This document shows, in pieces, positions 9,495-18,502 of a DNA stretch of 64,000 nucleotides. A program made the position numbers and the translations under genes. Positions within the stretch are counted from its first letter, which is position 1; each line of letters begins with the position of its first letter. The DNA is taken from assembly GCF_000312445.1 (NCBI RefSeq), contig NZ_HE997184.1, forward strand, positions 133,346 to 197,345, in the 5' to 3' direction. The notes beneath the pieces were generated by a model, which ran no database searches, was not told the DNA's origin, and saw only the letters and a list, made by a program, of their open reading frames with translations. This DNA is from Phocaeicola abscessus CCUG 55929 (GTDB taxonomy: Bacteria > Bacteroidota > Bacteroidia > Bacteroidales > Bacteroidaceae).

Positions 9495-9575
9495 TGCCCA
9501 GAACAGGACTCGAACCTGCATGCCTTGCGACACACGCACCTGAAACGTGCGCGTCTACCATTCCGCCACCTGGGC
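9495..9575 (-). tRNA. tRNA-Leu(CAG)
   Basis: Class II tRNA. The minus strand begins GCCCAGGTGGCGGAATGG. The anticodon stem CACGT/GCGTG closes a loop TTCAGGT, giving anticodon CAG. A different pairing register would read TTC, but the chosen register matches the neighbouring tRNA-Leu and the long variable arm. Confidence 0.9.
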
Positions 9576-9580
9576 TCCTG

Positions 9581-9653
<73 letters not shown>

Positions 9654-9710
9654 AAAGCAATATACAACCGAACCCCATCATTAACTCCTTAAATCTCTCG
9701 ATTGCGGAGG

Positions 9711-9742
9711 CAAAGGTAATGTTGTTTTTCTAAACGACCAAA
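9711..9742 (-). promoter_or_regulatory. Promoter of the tRNA array
   Basis: The minus strand carries TTTG (at 9742-9739), 20 bases, then TACCTTTG (9718-9711). This is a good -33/-7 pair for the Bacteroidota housekeeping sigma factor. Confidence 0.65.
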
Positions 9743-9810
9743 GATTTTAGCCATTTTTTCAATGCTGCAGATGCTTTGTCGATCCGCTCCCGACAGCTCC
9801 GTTTGTCCGT

Positions 9811-10974
9811 CTACGACATCCGGTCCCGGTAATCCTCATAACGGAAATCGCGATACACCTCCAACGTATCGTTCGTATGCCACATCGCGATCGACGGGTG
9901 ACGAACACCGTTGAACATGTTCGTCTTCACCATCGTGTAATGAATCATATCTTCCAGCACGAGTCGTTCTCCGATCCTCAATTCGTGATCAAACCGCCAG
10001 CAGTCCATGTAATCGCCGCTCAGACAACTATTCCCGCCCAAGCGATAAATATGTTCTCCACTTCCGGCCGTCCTAACCACATCGGCAGGCAAGGTTTCCG
10101 CCCCCCTGACGGTCGGTTGATAAGGCATCTCCAAACAGTCGGGCATGTGACAAGTAAAACTTACATTCAGGATGGCCGTCCGAATGCCGTGGCTTTCGAC
10201 GATATCCACCACAGAGGCGATCAAGGGTCCCGTCTGCCAGACGAAAGCCGATCCGGGCTCGAGGATCACTCTCAACTGCGGATACCTACGCCGGAAATCG
10301 GTCAATATCGCTATCAGATGCTCGACATCATACCCCTGACGGGTCATCAAATGCCCTCCACCGAAATTGATCCACTGCAACTGGGGAAACCAAGGCGAGA
10401 ACTTTGCTTCCACCTGTCGCAAAATCCGCTCGAAGGCATAGGAATCGCTCTCGCATAAACAATGGCAATGGAAGCCCTCTATTCCCTCAGGGAGTTTTTC
10501 TGGCAGCCGGTCGGAAGTAACGCCGAACCGGGAGCCCGATGCGCAAGGATTGTACAGTGCCACCTTCACTTCCGAGTATTCGGGGTTCACCCGGATTCCG
10601 CAGGAAATCTTCTCCGAATTCATCTTCGTCATCGGATAAAACTTGTCGAACTGACCCAACGAATTGAACGTCACGGATACGCTACATCTCCTGATCTCCG
10701 AGAAATCGTCTTCCGTATAGGCCGGAGAATAAGTATGGGCCTTGCTCCCGAACTCCTCGAAAGCCAAGCGCGCCTCGTACGCCGAACTGGCGGTAGTGTG
10801 GCGGATGTATTCGCGAAACAAAGGGAACGACTTCCACACGGCAAAAGCCTTGAATGCCAGAATGATCTCTATGCCCGCCTCGTCGGCCACACGTCGGATC
10901 AGTTTCAGGTTGTTCCTCAGCAATTCCTCTTCCATCACATAGCAAGGCGATGGCACCTTATTGATATCTAACAT
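9811..10974 (-). CDS. nspC: Carboxynorspermidine decarboxylase
   Basis: A 387-residue PLP enzyme of the alanine-racemase-fold decarboxylases. It removes CO2 from carboxynorspermidine or carboxyspermidine, the last step of the alternative spermidine pathway common in Bacteroidota. The PLP Lys is expected at residue 42 in ILAFKAFAVW. The NFGGGHLMT glycine loop (phosphate binding) and GNSCLSGDYMD (active-site Cys/Asp region) are also present. It starts 14 bases after the pcrA stop, so it is probably co-transcribed with the helicase; no functional link is known. Confidence 0.93.
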   Translation of the reverse strand: MLDINKVPSPCYVMEEELLRNNLKLIRRVADEAGIEIILAFKAFAVWKSFPLFREYIRHTTASSAYEARLAFEEFGSKAHTYSPAYTEDDFSEIRRCSVSVTFNSLGQFDKFYPMTKMNSEKISCGIRVNPEYSEVKVALYNPCASGSRFGVTSDRLPEKLPEGIEGFHCHCLCESDSYAFERILRQVEAKFSPWFPQLQWINFGGGHLMTRQGYDVEHLIAILTDFRRRYPQLRVILEPGSAFVWQTGPLIASVVDIVESHGIRTAILNVSFTCHMPDCLEMPYQPTVRGAETLPADVVRTAGSGEHIYRLGGNSCLSGDYMDCWRFDHELRIGERLVLEDMIHYTMVKTNMFNGVRHPSIAMWHTNDTLEVYRDFRYEDYRDRMS

Positions 10975-10988
10975 GTCTGAAATAAATT

Positions 10989-13313
10989 TTATCCGATTAT
11001 CCTAAATCTGGCGAATTTCAACAAGAGCTGTTTCACGCCGGCGTTCCGGAAGCTCACCGTGGCCTTGCAATTGTCTCCGCTTCCCTCTATCCGCACCACG
11101 TCGCCGATGCCGAACCGTTCGTGTTCGATGACCCGTCCAACGGCCAATCCGCCGGCAGCCTGATCTTCCGCGCATACCCCCGGTGCGACGACACTCCTCT
11201 GCTTCAAAGGGTGCTCCGCTTCCCCGGCGGTGTCGGATGCGGGAAAGAAAGAACCCGACAGTTGTTTCGACGGTTTGCGTCCCACGGGTCTAAGCAGGCG
11301 GCGCGGAAATGCCGTCTCGCCCGTTTTTTCAACCGTTTCCCCCTCGCGAGCTTGCGGCAAATCCAGGTAGCGGGCGTCGATATCCTTCAGAAAGCGGCTC
11401 GGACTGCTGAACTCCATCTGCCCGTACCGATACCTCATCTTGGCGAACGAAAGGTAACAATGTTCTTCAGCTCGGGTGATCGCCACGTAGAATAACCGTC
11501 GTTCCTCCTCCAACTGACGCTCAGAGCGGAGCGACATCGGACTCGGGAAGAGGTTCTCTTCCAAACCGACGATGAACACGTTTTTAAACTCCAAGCCCTT
11601 AGCCGAATGGATGGTCATCAGGGTCACCTTCTCCGCATCCTCTTCCTGTTCATTATCCTGATCGGTCAGCAAGGCGATTTCGGAAAGGTAATCGGCCAGG
11701 CGGACGTCCTCGCTCCCTTCCTCCCGTCGCCCTTCCACAAAATCTTTCATTCCGTTCATCAGCTCCTCCACATTTTCCTGCCGGCTCACATCCTCCGGAT
11801 CCTTGCCCTGATAAATATCGCCGATAAGGCCCGATCGCCGGATCGTGTCCATGCCGGCTTCGTAAGCATTCTCCGTCGCCGCCCGTTCGCGCAGGCCTTC
11901 CATCAGCTTCCGAAACTCGTCCAATTTCGACATCGTCCCCTTGTTGACCGAAAGCCCGTATGTCGACGGGTCGGTCAACACGGTCCACAAACTGACATGG
12001 TGCTGCGAGGCAGCCGAGGTAATCTTCGTCAAAGTAGTCTCTCCAATCCCCCGCGCCGGGTAATTGACGATACGCTTGAAAGCCTCCTCATCGTGGGGAT
12101 TGACCGACAGGCGGAAATACGAGATCACATCCTTGATCTCCTTTCGTTGATAGAACGACAAGCCCCCATATATCTTATAAGGAATATTTTGTTTACGGAG
12201 CATTTCCTCAAAGATTCTGCTTTGCGCATTGGTACGGTACAGCACGGCAACGTCGCTATAGGCGTAATGTTCTCTGGCATGCAGACGGGCGATCCGGTTC
12301 ACCACGATGGCGCTCTCCTCCGTATCGCTGTAAGCGGAGAAAACGCGCAAAGGTTCTCCCGGAAGGTTCTTCGAATAGATATCTTTCCGGATCTGATCGG
12401 CATTTTTCGCGATCAAGCTGTTGGCAGCATTCACGATCAATTGCGTAGACCGATAGTTCTGTTCCAGCTTGAACAGTTTGACGTTCCGATACAGTTTCGT
12501 AAACTGAAGGATATTATCGATGTTGGCTCCGCGGAAAGAATAAATGCTCTGCGCATCGTCTCCGACCACACACACCTGCTGATGTTCCTTCGTCAGTTGA
12601 AGGATGATGGAGTGTTGCGCATAGTTGGTATCCTGATACTCGTCGACGAGCACGTACCGGAACTGGTCGGCGTACTTCTTCCGGATCTCCTCGCGGTCGC
12701 GAAACAGCCGGTAGGTGTAAACCAGCAAATCGTCGAAGTCCATCGCATCGCTTTGCCGACAACGCTCGACATACTGCTGGTAGATGAGATGCGTGAGCGG
12801 AATCTTATCGTCGGCATCGCGCCGCAACGTTTCCGCATCCTGCCCGTAATCGCGAGGCAGGACGAGGCAGTTCTTCGCCATGCTAATACGGCTTTGAATC
12901 GTTCCGGGCCGATACGTCTTATCGTCCAACCGCATATCCCGAATGATGGTCTTCAGCATGCTCTTGGAATCCGCCGCATCGTAAATGGTAAAATTCGGGG
13001 AGAAGCCTACCGCTTCGTACTCCCGCCGCAGGATACGGGAAAAGACGGCATGAAAAGTACCCATCCACAGATAGGTAGCCCGGCTCCCCACTTGCCGTTC
13101 GATGCGCTCTTTCATCTCTCGCGCCGCCTTGTTGGTAAAGGTCAGGGCGAGGATCGACCATGGTTCGTACCCCTGCTCCAACAGGTACGCGATCTTGTAC
13201 GTCAGCACCCTGGTCTTACCCGAACCTGCTCCGGCAATTACCAGCGCGGGACCGTCCTTATACAATACGGCCTCTCGCTGACTGTCGTTCAACTCATCCA
13301 AATAATCAGCCAT
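10989..13313 (-). CDS. pcrA: UvrD/PcrA-type ATP-dependent DNA helicase
   Basis: A 774-residue SF1A 3'-5' helicase for repair and conflict resolution. N-terminal motifs are clear: Q motif LNDSQREAV, Walker A GAGSGKT (residues 28-34), TFTNKAAREM, Walker B VLVDEYQDTN and GDDAQSIYSFRGA. Later come QNYRS, LMTIHSAKGLEF and VAITRAEEHCYLSFA. The C-terminus (FGIGDVVRIEG) is the small Tudor-like domain of PcrA. The frame is open to 13442, but the promoter box at 13334 and family N-termini favour the Met of MADYLDELN. Whether pcrA or uvrD is the better name is a convention. Confidence 0.95.
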   Translation of the reverse strand: MADYLDELNDSQREAVLYKDGPALVIAGAGSGKTRVLTYKIAYLLEQGYEPWSILALTFTNKAAREMKERIERQVGSRATYLWMGTFHAVFSRILRREYEAVGFSPNFTIYDAADSKSMLKTIIRDMRLDDKTYRPGTIQSRISMAKNCLVLPRDYGQDAETLRRDADDKIPLTHLIYQQYVERCRQSDAMDFDDLLVYTYRLFRDREEIRKKYADQFRYVLVDEYQDTNYAQHSIILQLTKEHQQVCVVGDDAQSIYSFRGANIDNILQFTKLYRNVKLFKLEQNYRSTQLIVNAANSLIAKNADQIRKDIYSKNLPGEPLRVFSAYSDTEESAIVVNRIARLHAREHYAYSDVAVLYRTNAQSRIFEEMLRKQNIPYKIYGGLSFYQRKEIKDVISYFRLSVNPHDEEAFKRIVNYPARGIGETTLTKITSAASQHHVSLWTVLTDPSTYGLSVNKGTMSKLDEFRKLMEGLRERAATENAYEAGMDTIRRSGLIGDIYQGKDPEDVSRQENVEELMNGMKDFVEGRREEGSEDVRLADYLSEIALLTDQDNEQEEDAEKVTLMTIHSAKGLEFKNVFIVGLEENLFPSPMSLRSERQLEEERRLFYVAITRAEEHCYLSFAKMRYRYGQMEFSSPSRFLKDIDARYLDLPQAREGETVEKTGETAFPRRLLRPVGRKPSKQLSGSFFPASDTAGEAEHPLKQRSVVAPGVCAEDQAAGGLAVGRVIEHERFGIGDVVRIEGSGDNCKATVSFRNAGVKQLLLKFARFRIIG

Positions 13314-13333
13314 TTCTTTCTGTTTTTTCGGTA

Positions 13334-13341
13334 CAAATATA
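13334..13341 (-). promoter_or_regulatory. -7 box for pcrA-nspC
   Basis: The minus strand reads TATATTTG 20 bases before the chosen pcrA start. The rest of the 13314-13637 gap holds the fimbrillin terminator and a G-rich tract and shows no gene. Confidence 0.5.
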
Positions 13342-13550
13342 ATGATAATTATCAAATAAAACCCCATGAAAAGCGCCTTAGCCGACCACGCAGATGCCGG
13401 TCTCAAGTGTGATGTCCACGTAAATTCAGGATGAAACTTCAAGGGAAATCTGAAACTCAGATTTTTCCAGGTCTGTTGTTGAAGCGATTTTCAATCTTCT
13501 CGATCGATCAGGAAAACCCATCACCAACGTCTAGACGCCTAAAAACAACC

Positions 13551-13581
13551 GGCGGCGCCCCCGTATCATCGGGGCGCCGCC
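13551..13581 (-). terminator. Terminator of the fimbrillin-like gene
   Basis: Perfect 11-bp GC-rich stem GGCGGCGCCCC / GGGGCGCCGCC with a 9-base loop. On the minus strand it is followed by GGTTGTTTTT, so it is a typical intrinsic terminator about 57 bases after the stop. Confidence 0.85.
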
Positions 13582-13637
13582 GTCTTATCTATTCCCTCCC
13601 CTCCCTATGGGGGGGGAGGGGTCAGGGGAGAGAGCCT

Positions 13638-14708
13638 TTACAACACAGTGCCATCCTGCTTGGTGAGCGTCAGCACACTGCCGTTCCAATTCAGATAAAC
13701 GTGATACACCTTCCCTTTTTCCACCGTCTTGGCGGGGAGGCTGTTGAAGGAGTAATCCTCATCTACGACATCTTTTCGTTGCATATGTGCGCCCATTTTC
13801 TCGACTCTGTCGGTGCTGACTACCCAGCGGTAGAAAACCTGCTGGGCACCGGCACCCAGCTTTTGCCCGTAGAGAGGCAGCCAACCATCTTTATTGACAG
13901 AAAAATGAACGCATGCTTTATGCTCCCAATCCAAAGCACCGGCGGTCACCGTACCGGTAGTCACATCCATTTGCACCGTATTAGAAGAGCCATGAAAACC
14001 GTTCCATATAAAGGAGGTGGCAGATTGACTGTCATACTGCATCCTTACCTTAAGCGGCAAGTCCATCTCCGCGTCGGTGCCGTTCTTCAGGTGAAGCGCC
14101 ATCATCCAGCCGGTATGCTTCAGATCCAGCTGGAGTGTCTTTAGCCGTGCTTTCGTCGTATTCTTGCGGGAGAAGAGCAGCATGGGGTTGATGATGCCGG
14201 TTTCGGTCCAATTTGTTCCTTTCTTTTTCAGCGTGATGTTTTCTTCTTCTTCTTTTTCAAACTGATAATTCGCCGTGCCGGTTTTGAAGCAACCACTATA
14301 ATTTTCGGCTCTAAGGTTCTGCTGATACACGGCATAGAAGTCGAAAGCATCGGCAGCAGGTATTTCATCGGGTACGGTCAACATGAACGTTGCCTTCTTG
14401 CCATCGGCACTGATACTGGTCGGCACGATGGGTGCGTCTACATTGTAATAGTTTTCACCGTATTTGAAGCAAAGCATCAGCTTGTCACCGGCTTTCCACT
14501 TCATGACGATGCCAGCGGGTATTCTGTCGTCGCTCTCGTACGTGGCACGGGTGGCAAATGCGTCGTCCGTAGTCTCTGGTAGGGTGACTTGCAAGTTGAC
14601 GACACGTGCGTTGTTCTCTTGGCTGTCTTGTACAGCCTCTGTCAGGTCTTGGTTGGAGCAGCCGGCCGCAATCAGGGCAAGGACTGCGAGGGTCAATTTT
14701 ACTTTCAT
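13638..14708 (-). CDS. Fimbrillin family-like lipoprotein
   Basis: A 356-residue exported lipoprotein. Starting at the Met of MKVKLTLAVLALIAAGCSN gives a clean lipobox (AAGC). The mature part begins with a low-complexity linker, then VVNLQVTLPE, the FATRATYESDD segment with the Arg-containing processing-like site seen in Bacteroidales fimbrillins, and a beta-rich body with WKAGDKLML and FDFYAVYQ. These are surface adhesin or pilus-subunit-like proteins. A longer frame reaches 14750 but would bury the signal peptide. A 48-residue peptide gene ends 28 bases upstream on the same strand. Confidence 0.75.
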   Translation of the reverse strand: MKVKLTLAVLALIAAGCSNQDLTEAVQDSQENNARVVNLQVTLPETTDDAFATRATYESDDRIPAGIVMKWKAGDKLMLCFKYGENYYNVDAPIVPTSISADGKKATFMLTVPDEIPAADAFDFYAVYQQNLRAENYSGCFKTGTANYQFEKEEEENITLKKKGTNWTETGIINPMLLFSRKNTTKARLKTLQLDLKHTGWMMALHLKNGTDAEMDLPLKVRMQYDSQSATSFIWNGFHGSSNTVQMDVTTGTVTAGALDWEHKACVHFSVNKDGWLPLYGQKLGAGAQQVFYRWVVSTDRVEKMGAHMQRKDVVDEDYSFNSLPAKTVEKGKVYHVYLNWNGSVLTLTKQDGTVL

Positions 14709-14736
14709 ACTACTCGTTGGTTTAATGAGTTTTACA

Positions 14737-14883
14737 TTACCAGTCTTCACCCGGCAGTCCCGGCAGCGTACCGCTTCCGCAAAGCACCTGAGAGGTTTCT
14801 ACTTCGATGACTTCGATTTGAGGAGACGCGTACTGGCCTTCGGCGGCTCTGCAGAGATGGAGGGATTTGTCCTTCTTTTCCAT
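14737..14883 (-). CDS. Small peptide (48 aa) upstream of the fimbrillin-like gene
   Basis: ATG at 14883, TAA at 14737. The peptide has a charged N-terminus (MEKKDKSLHLCRAAEG), then PQIEVIEVET and a glycine-rich, Cys-containing tail CGSGTLPGLPGEDW. Short Bacteroidota peptides with an Ile/Val-Glu stretch followed by a Gly-rich acidic tail are frequent neighbours of fimbrillin-like genes. Their role is not established. No signal peptide is visible. It lies 28 bases upstream of the lipoprotein start, so the two are likely one transcript. Confidence 0.6.
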   Translation of the reverse strand: MEKKDKSLHLCRAAEGQYASPQIEVIEVETSQVLCGSGTLPGLPGEDW

Positions 14884-15357
14884 AAAATAAAAATTAAATT
14901 ATAAAAACAGTTGTGATTGAACTCGATGAATACGGTCTACCCCGCCGGACATTGGCGTCTCCGCAACAACGGAGCGACACGTCTTCTCGCCGCCTCGACC
15001 CGGGAAGCCCGGCGAGGAGAAAGGGAAGCGGATATCGTGAGAACGGCGTGGCTCATCTGCGTTTTTCGGTTAATGACGGGGCAATGATAACTATATTTTT
15101 TAAAATAAACAAAATTTCAAGGCTTTTTGCGGAGAAAAATAGTACCGTACCTCTTTTTAGACCCCTTTATCGGAAAACCTCTACGTGATACGGGGAAATG
15201 CGCCGTCGAGGGAGTGTCTGCGAGAAACGCCTCCGTCGGGCGCGTCGCCCGAGATGGGGGAAGACGAAAACAAAAAATATTTCAACTGTTCCTCTTCCTT
15301 TTCATAATATAATATCGTACATTTGCACTGCAATTAAAACCCAGGTAATATTACACC
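14884..15357. other. Divergent intergenic region between the fimbrillin operon and prs
   Basis: 474 bases. The right end holds the prs promoter (15318). Near 14890-14920 the minus strand is AT-rich and may promote the peptide-fimbrillin operon, but no clear TAnnTTTG was found. A second AT-rich patch lies at 15083-15120. Short frames in the GC-rich middle look random. Confidence 0.4.
15318..15325 (+). promoter_or_regulatory. -7 box for prs
   Basis: TACATTTG, 32 bases before the prs start, preceded by an AT-rich stretch. Confidence 0.55.
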
Positions 15358-16299
15358 ATGAATTCGATATCTCCTTTCAAAGTTTTCTCGGGGACCAAGT
15401 CGAGATACCTCGCGGAGAAGATTTGCCAAAGTCTTCGCTGCCCACTCGGCAACCTGATCGTCACGCACTTTGCCGACGGCGAGTTCGCGGTATCTTTCGA
15501 AGAGTCCATCCGCGGCAACGATGTCTTTTTAGTGCAATCCACCTTCCCGAACTCGGACAATCTGATGGAGCTGCTGCTCATGATCGATGCGGCCAAGCGC
15601 GCGTCAGCCAAAAGCATCATCGCCGTCATCCCCTACTTCGGTTGGGCGCGTCAGGACCGTAAAGACAAGCCCCGCGTTTCCCTCGGCGCCAAGTTGGTTG
15701 CCGACCTGTTGAGGGTGGCCGGCATCGACCGGCTGATCACGATGGATCTGCATGCCGACCAGATACAGGGTTTCTTCGACATCCCCGTCGACCACCTCTA
15801 CGCCTCCGCCATCTTCGTGCCGTACATCGAATCCCTGCACCTGGACCATCTGGCGGTCGCCACCCCCGACGTGGGCGGATCGAAACGGGCGAGCACCTAC
15901 TCCAAGTTCCTCGACGTACCCTTGGTACTGTGCCACAAGACGCGGGAAAAAGCGAATGTGGTCGGCACCATGCAGATCATCGGCGACGTGAAGGGGAAAA
16001 ACGTCATCCTCATGGACGACATGGTCGACACGGCCGGCACCATCACCAAAGCCGCCGACGTGATGAAGGAGGCCGGCGCCCTGTCCGTCAGGGCCATCGC
16101 TTCCCACGCCGTCATGTCGGGCCCCGCTTCCGAACGCATTATGCGTTCGCAGTTGGAGGAGATGGTCTTCACCGACAGCATCCCCTTCGACAGGGAGAAA
16201 TGCCCGAAAGTGAAGCAGCTTTCTATCGCCGACCTGTTTGCGGAAACCATTCGCCGCGTGATGAACAACGAGTCCATCTCCGACCAATACATCATCTGA
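15358..16299 (+). CDS. prs: Ribose-phosphate pyrophosphokinase (PRPP synthetase)
   Basis: A 313-residue cytoplasmic enzyme that makes PRPP from ribose-5-phosphate and ATP. Family signatures in order: FSGTKSRYLAEKICQSL, FADGEFAV, IPYFGWARQDRKDKPR, DLHADQIQGFFDIPVDHLY, and the PRPP-binding loop VILMDDMVDTAGTI. Length and all catalytic blocks match class I enzymes. Monocistronic by spacing, with its own promoter. Confidence 0.97.
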   Translation: MNSISPFKVFSGTKSRYLAEKICQSLRCPLGNLIVTHFADGEFAVSFEESIRGNDVFLVQSTFPNSDNLMELLLMIDAAKRASAKSIIAVIPYFGWARQDRKDKPRVSLGAKLVADLLRVAGIDRLITMDLHADQIQGFFDIPVDHLYASAIFVPYIESLHLDHLAVATPDVGGSKRASTYSKFLDVPLVLCHKTREKANVVGTMQIIGDVKGKNVILMDDMVDTAGTITKAADVMKEAGALSVRAIASHAVMSGPASERIMRSQLEEMVFTDSIPFDREKCPKVKQLSIADLFAETIRRVMNNESISDQYII

Positions 16300-16425
16300 A
16301 CATTCATAACAATAAACAGGCGAAGGGCGCGTCGGACAGAGTTCGACCGCCCTTCGCGCTCATCGGACTGCCTGACGCCGCGAATTATCTTCGCGCAAAA
16401 GCGGAATTTTCCCGAAAAAAGTCCG

Positions 16426-16433
16426 TAACTTTG
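16426..16433 (+). promoter_or_regulatory. -7 box for the TlpA-like gene
   Basis: TAACTTTG, 23 bases upstream of the ATG at 16457. Confidence 0.55.
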
Positions 16434-16456
16434 CCTCGAATCATCATTACAGCCAT

Positions 16457-17554
16457 ATGAAAAAATACATGTACATTTGGGCAGCATGCAGCATCGTTGC
16501 ATGGACTGCGTGCAACCGAACTCCGGGCTATCGCATAACGGGGACGGTCGAAGGCATCGCCGAGGGCGACACCGTATACCTGCAGGAACTCTCGGACGGC
16601 CTCTTGACGAAACTGGATTCGGCTATCGTCAAAAACGGCAAGTTCACTTTCACGGGAAGACAGGACACGGCGGCGGTGCGCTACCTCACTTACATGAAAG
16701 GCGAGAAGCGCCTTTTCACCGATTTCTTCCTCGAGAACGGCCAGATCGCCGCCGTGCTGAGCGAGAACGGCAGCGCCACCGGCACGGCGAACAACGACGT
16801 CTATCAGGCTTTCAAAGACAAGTACGTCGCCCTGCAAAACGAGATCCGCGAGACTTACAGGAAGACGAAAACCGACTCGACGCTCACCGCCGAGCAGGTG
16901 GACGCGATCATGCAGGAACTCGACAGAAAAGACAGCCTCGGTACCGACCTGATTTATCGGGTTATCGACGAGCACATCGACAATCCCGTCGGCCTGCTCC
17001 TCCTCCCCCGATACGCCTATTCTCTACCCATCGAGCGACAGCGGACCCTGTTGGAGAAAGTCCCCGAACGATACACCGCCAACGCCGACATTCGGAAGCT
17101 GAAAGAGCATATCGCTACGCTCGACCGTACAGCGGTGGGCAAGCAATTTCTGGACTTCGGCATGAACGATCCGGAAGGCCGACCGATACGGCTGTCCGAT
17201 TTCATCGGCAAGTACAAATATACGCTGATCGATTTCTGGGCGAGCTGGTGCGGCCCCTGCCGCGCCGAGATGCCAAACGTGGTCGCCGCTTATCGAACCT
17301 TCGCTCCGAAGGGCTTCGGCATCGTCGGCGTATCGTTGGATAACGACGCCGACAAGTGGAAGCAGGCCATCAAAGACCTGCATATCACGTGGCCACAGAT
17401 GTCCGACCTGAAAGGTTGGGAATGCGAGGGCTCCCGCCTCTACGGCGTGAACGGCATCCCCGCCACGGTGCTGGTCGACCGGGAAGGCACGATCGTGGAG
17501 CGCGATCTCCGCGGAGAAGCGTTGATCCAACGGCTGAACGAACTGTTCCGATAA
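16457..17554 (+). CDS. Exported TlpA/ResA-like thiol-disulfide oxidoreductase with DUF4369 domain
   Basis: A 365-residue lipoprotein (lipobox around Cys19, IVAWTACN). Residues about 25-125 are a DUF4369-type beta domain (YRITGTVEGIAEGDTVYL). Residues about 225-365 are a thioredoxin fold with the redox motif WASWCGPCRAEMP and the cis-Pro in NGIPATVLVD. Proteins of this layout are common in Bacteroidota and keep periplasmic thiols reduced or help cytochrome c maturation; the client is unknown. A strong palindrome at 17581 ends the transcript. Confidence 0.9.
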   Translation: MKKYMYIWAACSIVAWTACNRTPGYRITGTVEGIAEGDTVYLQELSDGLLTKLDSAIVKNGKFTFTGRQDTAAVRYLTYMKGEKRLFTDFFLENGQIAAVLSENGSATGTANNDVYQAFKDKYVALQNEIRETYRKTKTDSTLTAEQVDAIMQELDRKDSLGTDLIYRVIDEHIDNPVGLLLLPRYAYSLPIERQRTLLEKVPERYTANADIRKLKEHIATLDRTAVGKQFLDFGMNDPEGRPIRLSDFIGKYKYTLIDFWASWCGPCRAEMPNVVAAYRTFAPKGFGIVGVSLDNDADKWKQAIKDLHITWPQMSDLKGWECEGSRLYGVNGIPATVLVDREGTIVERDLRGEALIQRLNELFR

Positions 17555-17580
17555 GCGGAAACGCCCGGAACCACCGTCGA

Positions 17581-17614
17581 AGCAGGAGGTAACCCCGCGG
17601 GGTTACCTCCTGCT
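17581..17614 (+). terminator. Perfect 34-bp palindrome, probable intrinsic terminator
   Basis: Seventeen bases (AGCAGGAGGTAACCCCG) are followed directly by their exact reverse complement, beginning 27 bases after the stop of the TlpA-like gene. The stem is long and GC-rich; the U tract after it is weak (CTCATTT). Confidence 0.65.
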
Positions 17615-17728
17615 CTCATTTCTCGCCCTCTCCCGTCGTCGGACGACGGAGGGAAGGCCACACGCCCCCGCGAAACCGGCAGACGTACGGATTTCCCAAC
17701 TCTCATTCAGGCCTCGTGTCCGGAGCAA

Positions 17729-18502
17729 CTATTCGGAGGCAGGCTCTGAGGGCTCGTCACCGCCGCGTTTCTTCTGCGCCTGACTCTGCCGGTAGGCCGT
17801 CTTCATCTCGCGGACGAACTGGTTTACATGGTCGATGAGCGGGGCGAGGAGCGCACGGTCTTCCGCCGTGCCCAGCAGCCAGCTCGCCTCGATGTAAGCG
17901 CAAACCGAATAGTAGGCCTCGTCGGTCTGCGGACGCACTTTCTTGGCTACGGGCAAATGGGCGGCGCCGCGCTGTTCCGTCCGGCTCGCACGCAACTGCT
18001 GGTATTCCGCATTCACCGTACGCAGGCGTTCCACCGTCTCCGTCAGTCGCAGCTTCGTGACGTCGGGCTTTACCTCCGCCTTATCCAGATCTTCCAACAG
18101 TCCGACGATGTGGAGCGTCTCCACGTCGAACGCCTCTTTCTGCAAGCCCGCATACGGGCCCGTCACATAGCTCAGTCGCTCGGCCGCAGCGCGCGTTTCC
18201 GCATCGAACGCTCCTCCCTCGTGACGGATCCCGTCGAAGAGGTAGGTCACCAAAGAGTCCCGCTCGCCATCCTTTTCCAACAGCTGCCGGGTGACGATGT
18301 CGGCCGTGGCCTCGCGATTGATCGAGATCTCCGCCTCGATCAGATCGTTCCATTCTTTCATCAGCTCGGCACTGACGTGAATCTTTTCCAACGCCACCGT
18401 CGATACGATGGTGCGCATCCGACTGTGAAACTGCGCGTGCAGCGCATTCGAGAAACTCGTGCAATTACTGCCTTCAATGGTCATTCTTTTTTCCATACTC
18501 AT
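17729..18502 (-). CDS. DUF6261 family protein
   Basis: A 257-residue, mostly alpha-helical cytoplasmic protein with no signal peptide or membrane segment. The N-terminal segment (GSNCTSFSNALHAQFHSRM) and overall length fit DUF6261, a Bacteroidota-specific family of unknown function often present in several copies. The C-terminus is polar and low-complexity. The ATG at 18502 shares its A with the TAA stop of an upstream frame that runs through a 41-bp tandem repeat (TAATG), suggesting coupled translation. Confidence 0.65.
   Translation of the reverse strand: MSMEKRMTIEGSNCTSFSNALHAQFHSRMRTIVSTVALEKIHVSAELMKEWNDLIEAEISINREATADIVTRQLLEKDGERDSLVTYLFDGIRHEGGAFDAETRAAAERLSYVTGPYAGLQKEAFDVETLHIVGLLEDLDKAEVKPDVTKLRLTETVERLRTVNAEYQQLRASRTEQRGAAHLPVAKKVRPQTDEAYYSVCAYIEASWLLGTAEDRALLAPLIDHVNQFVREMKTAYRQSQAQKKRGGDEPSEPASE

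Noticed and set aside
11607-13412. 601-codon open frame opposite pcrA
   Set aside because: It is the antisense shadow of a well-conserved helicase gene; the composition follows the helicase codons and no domain is visible.
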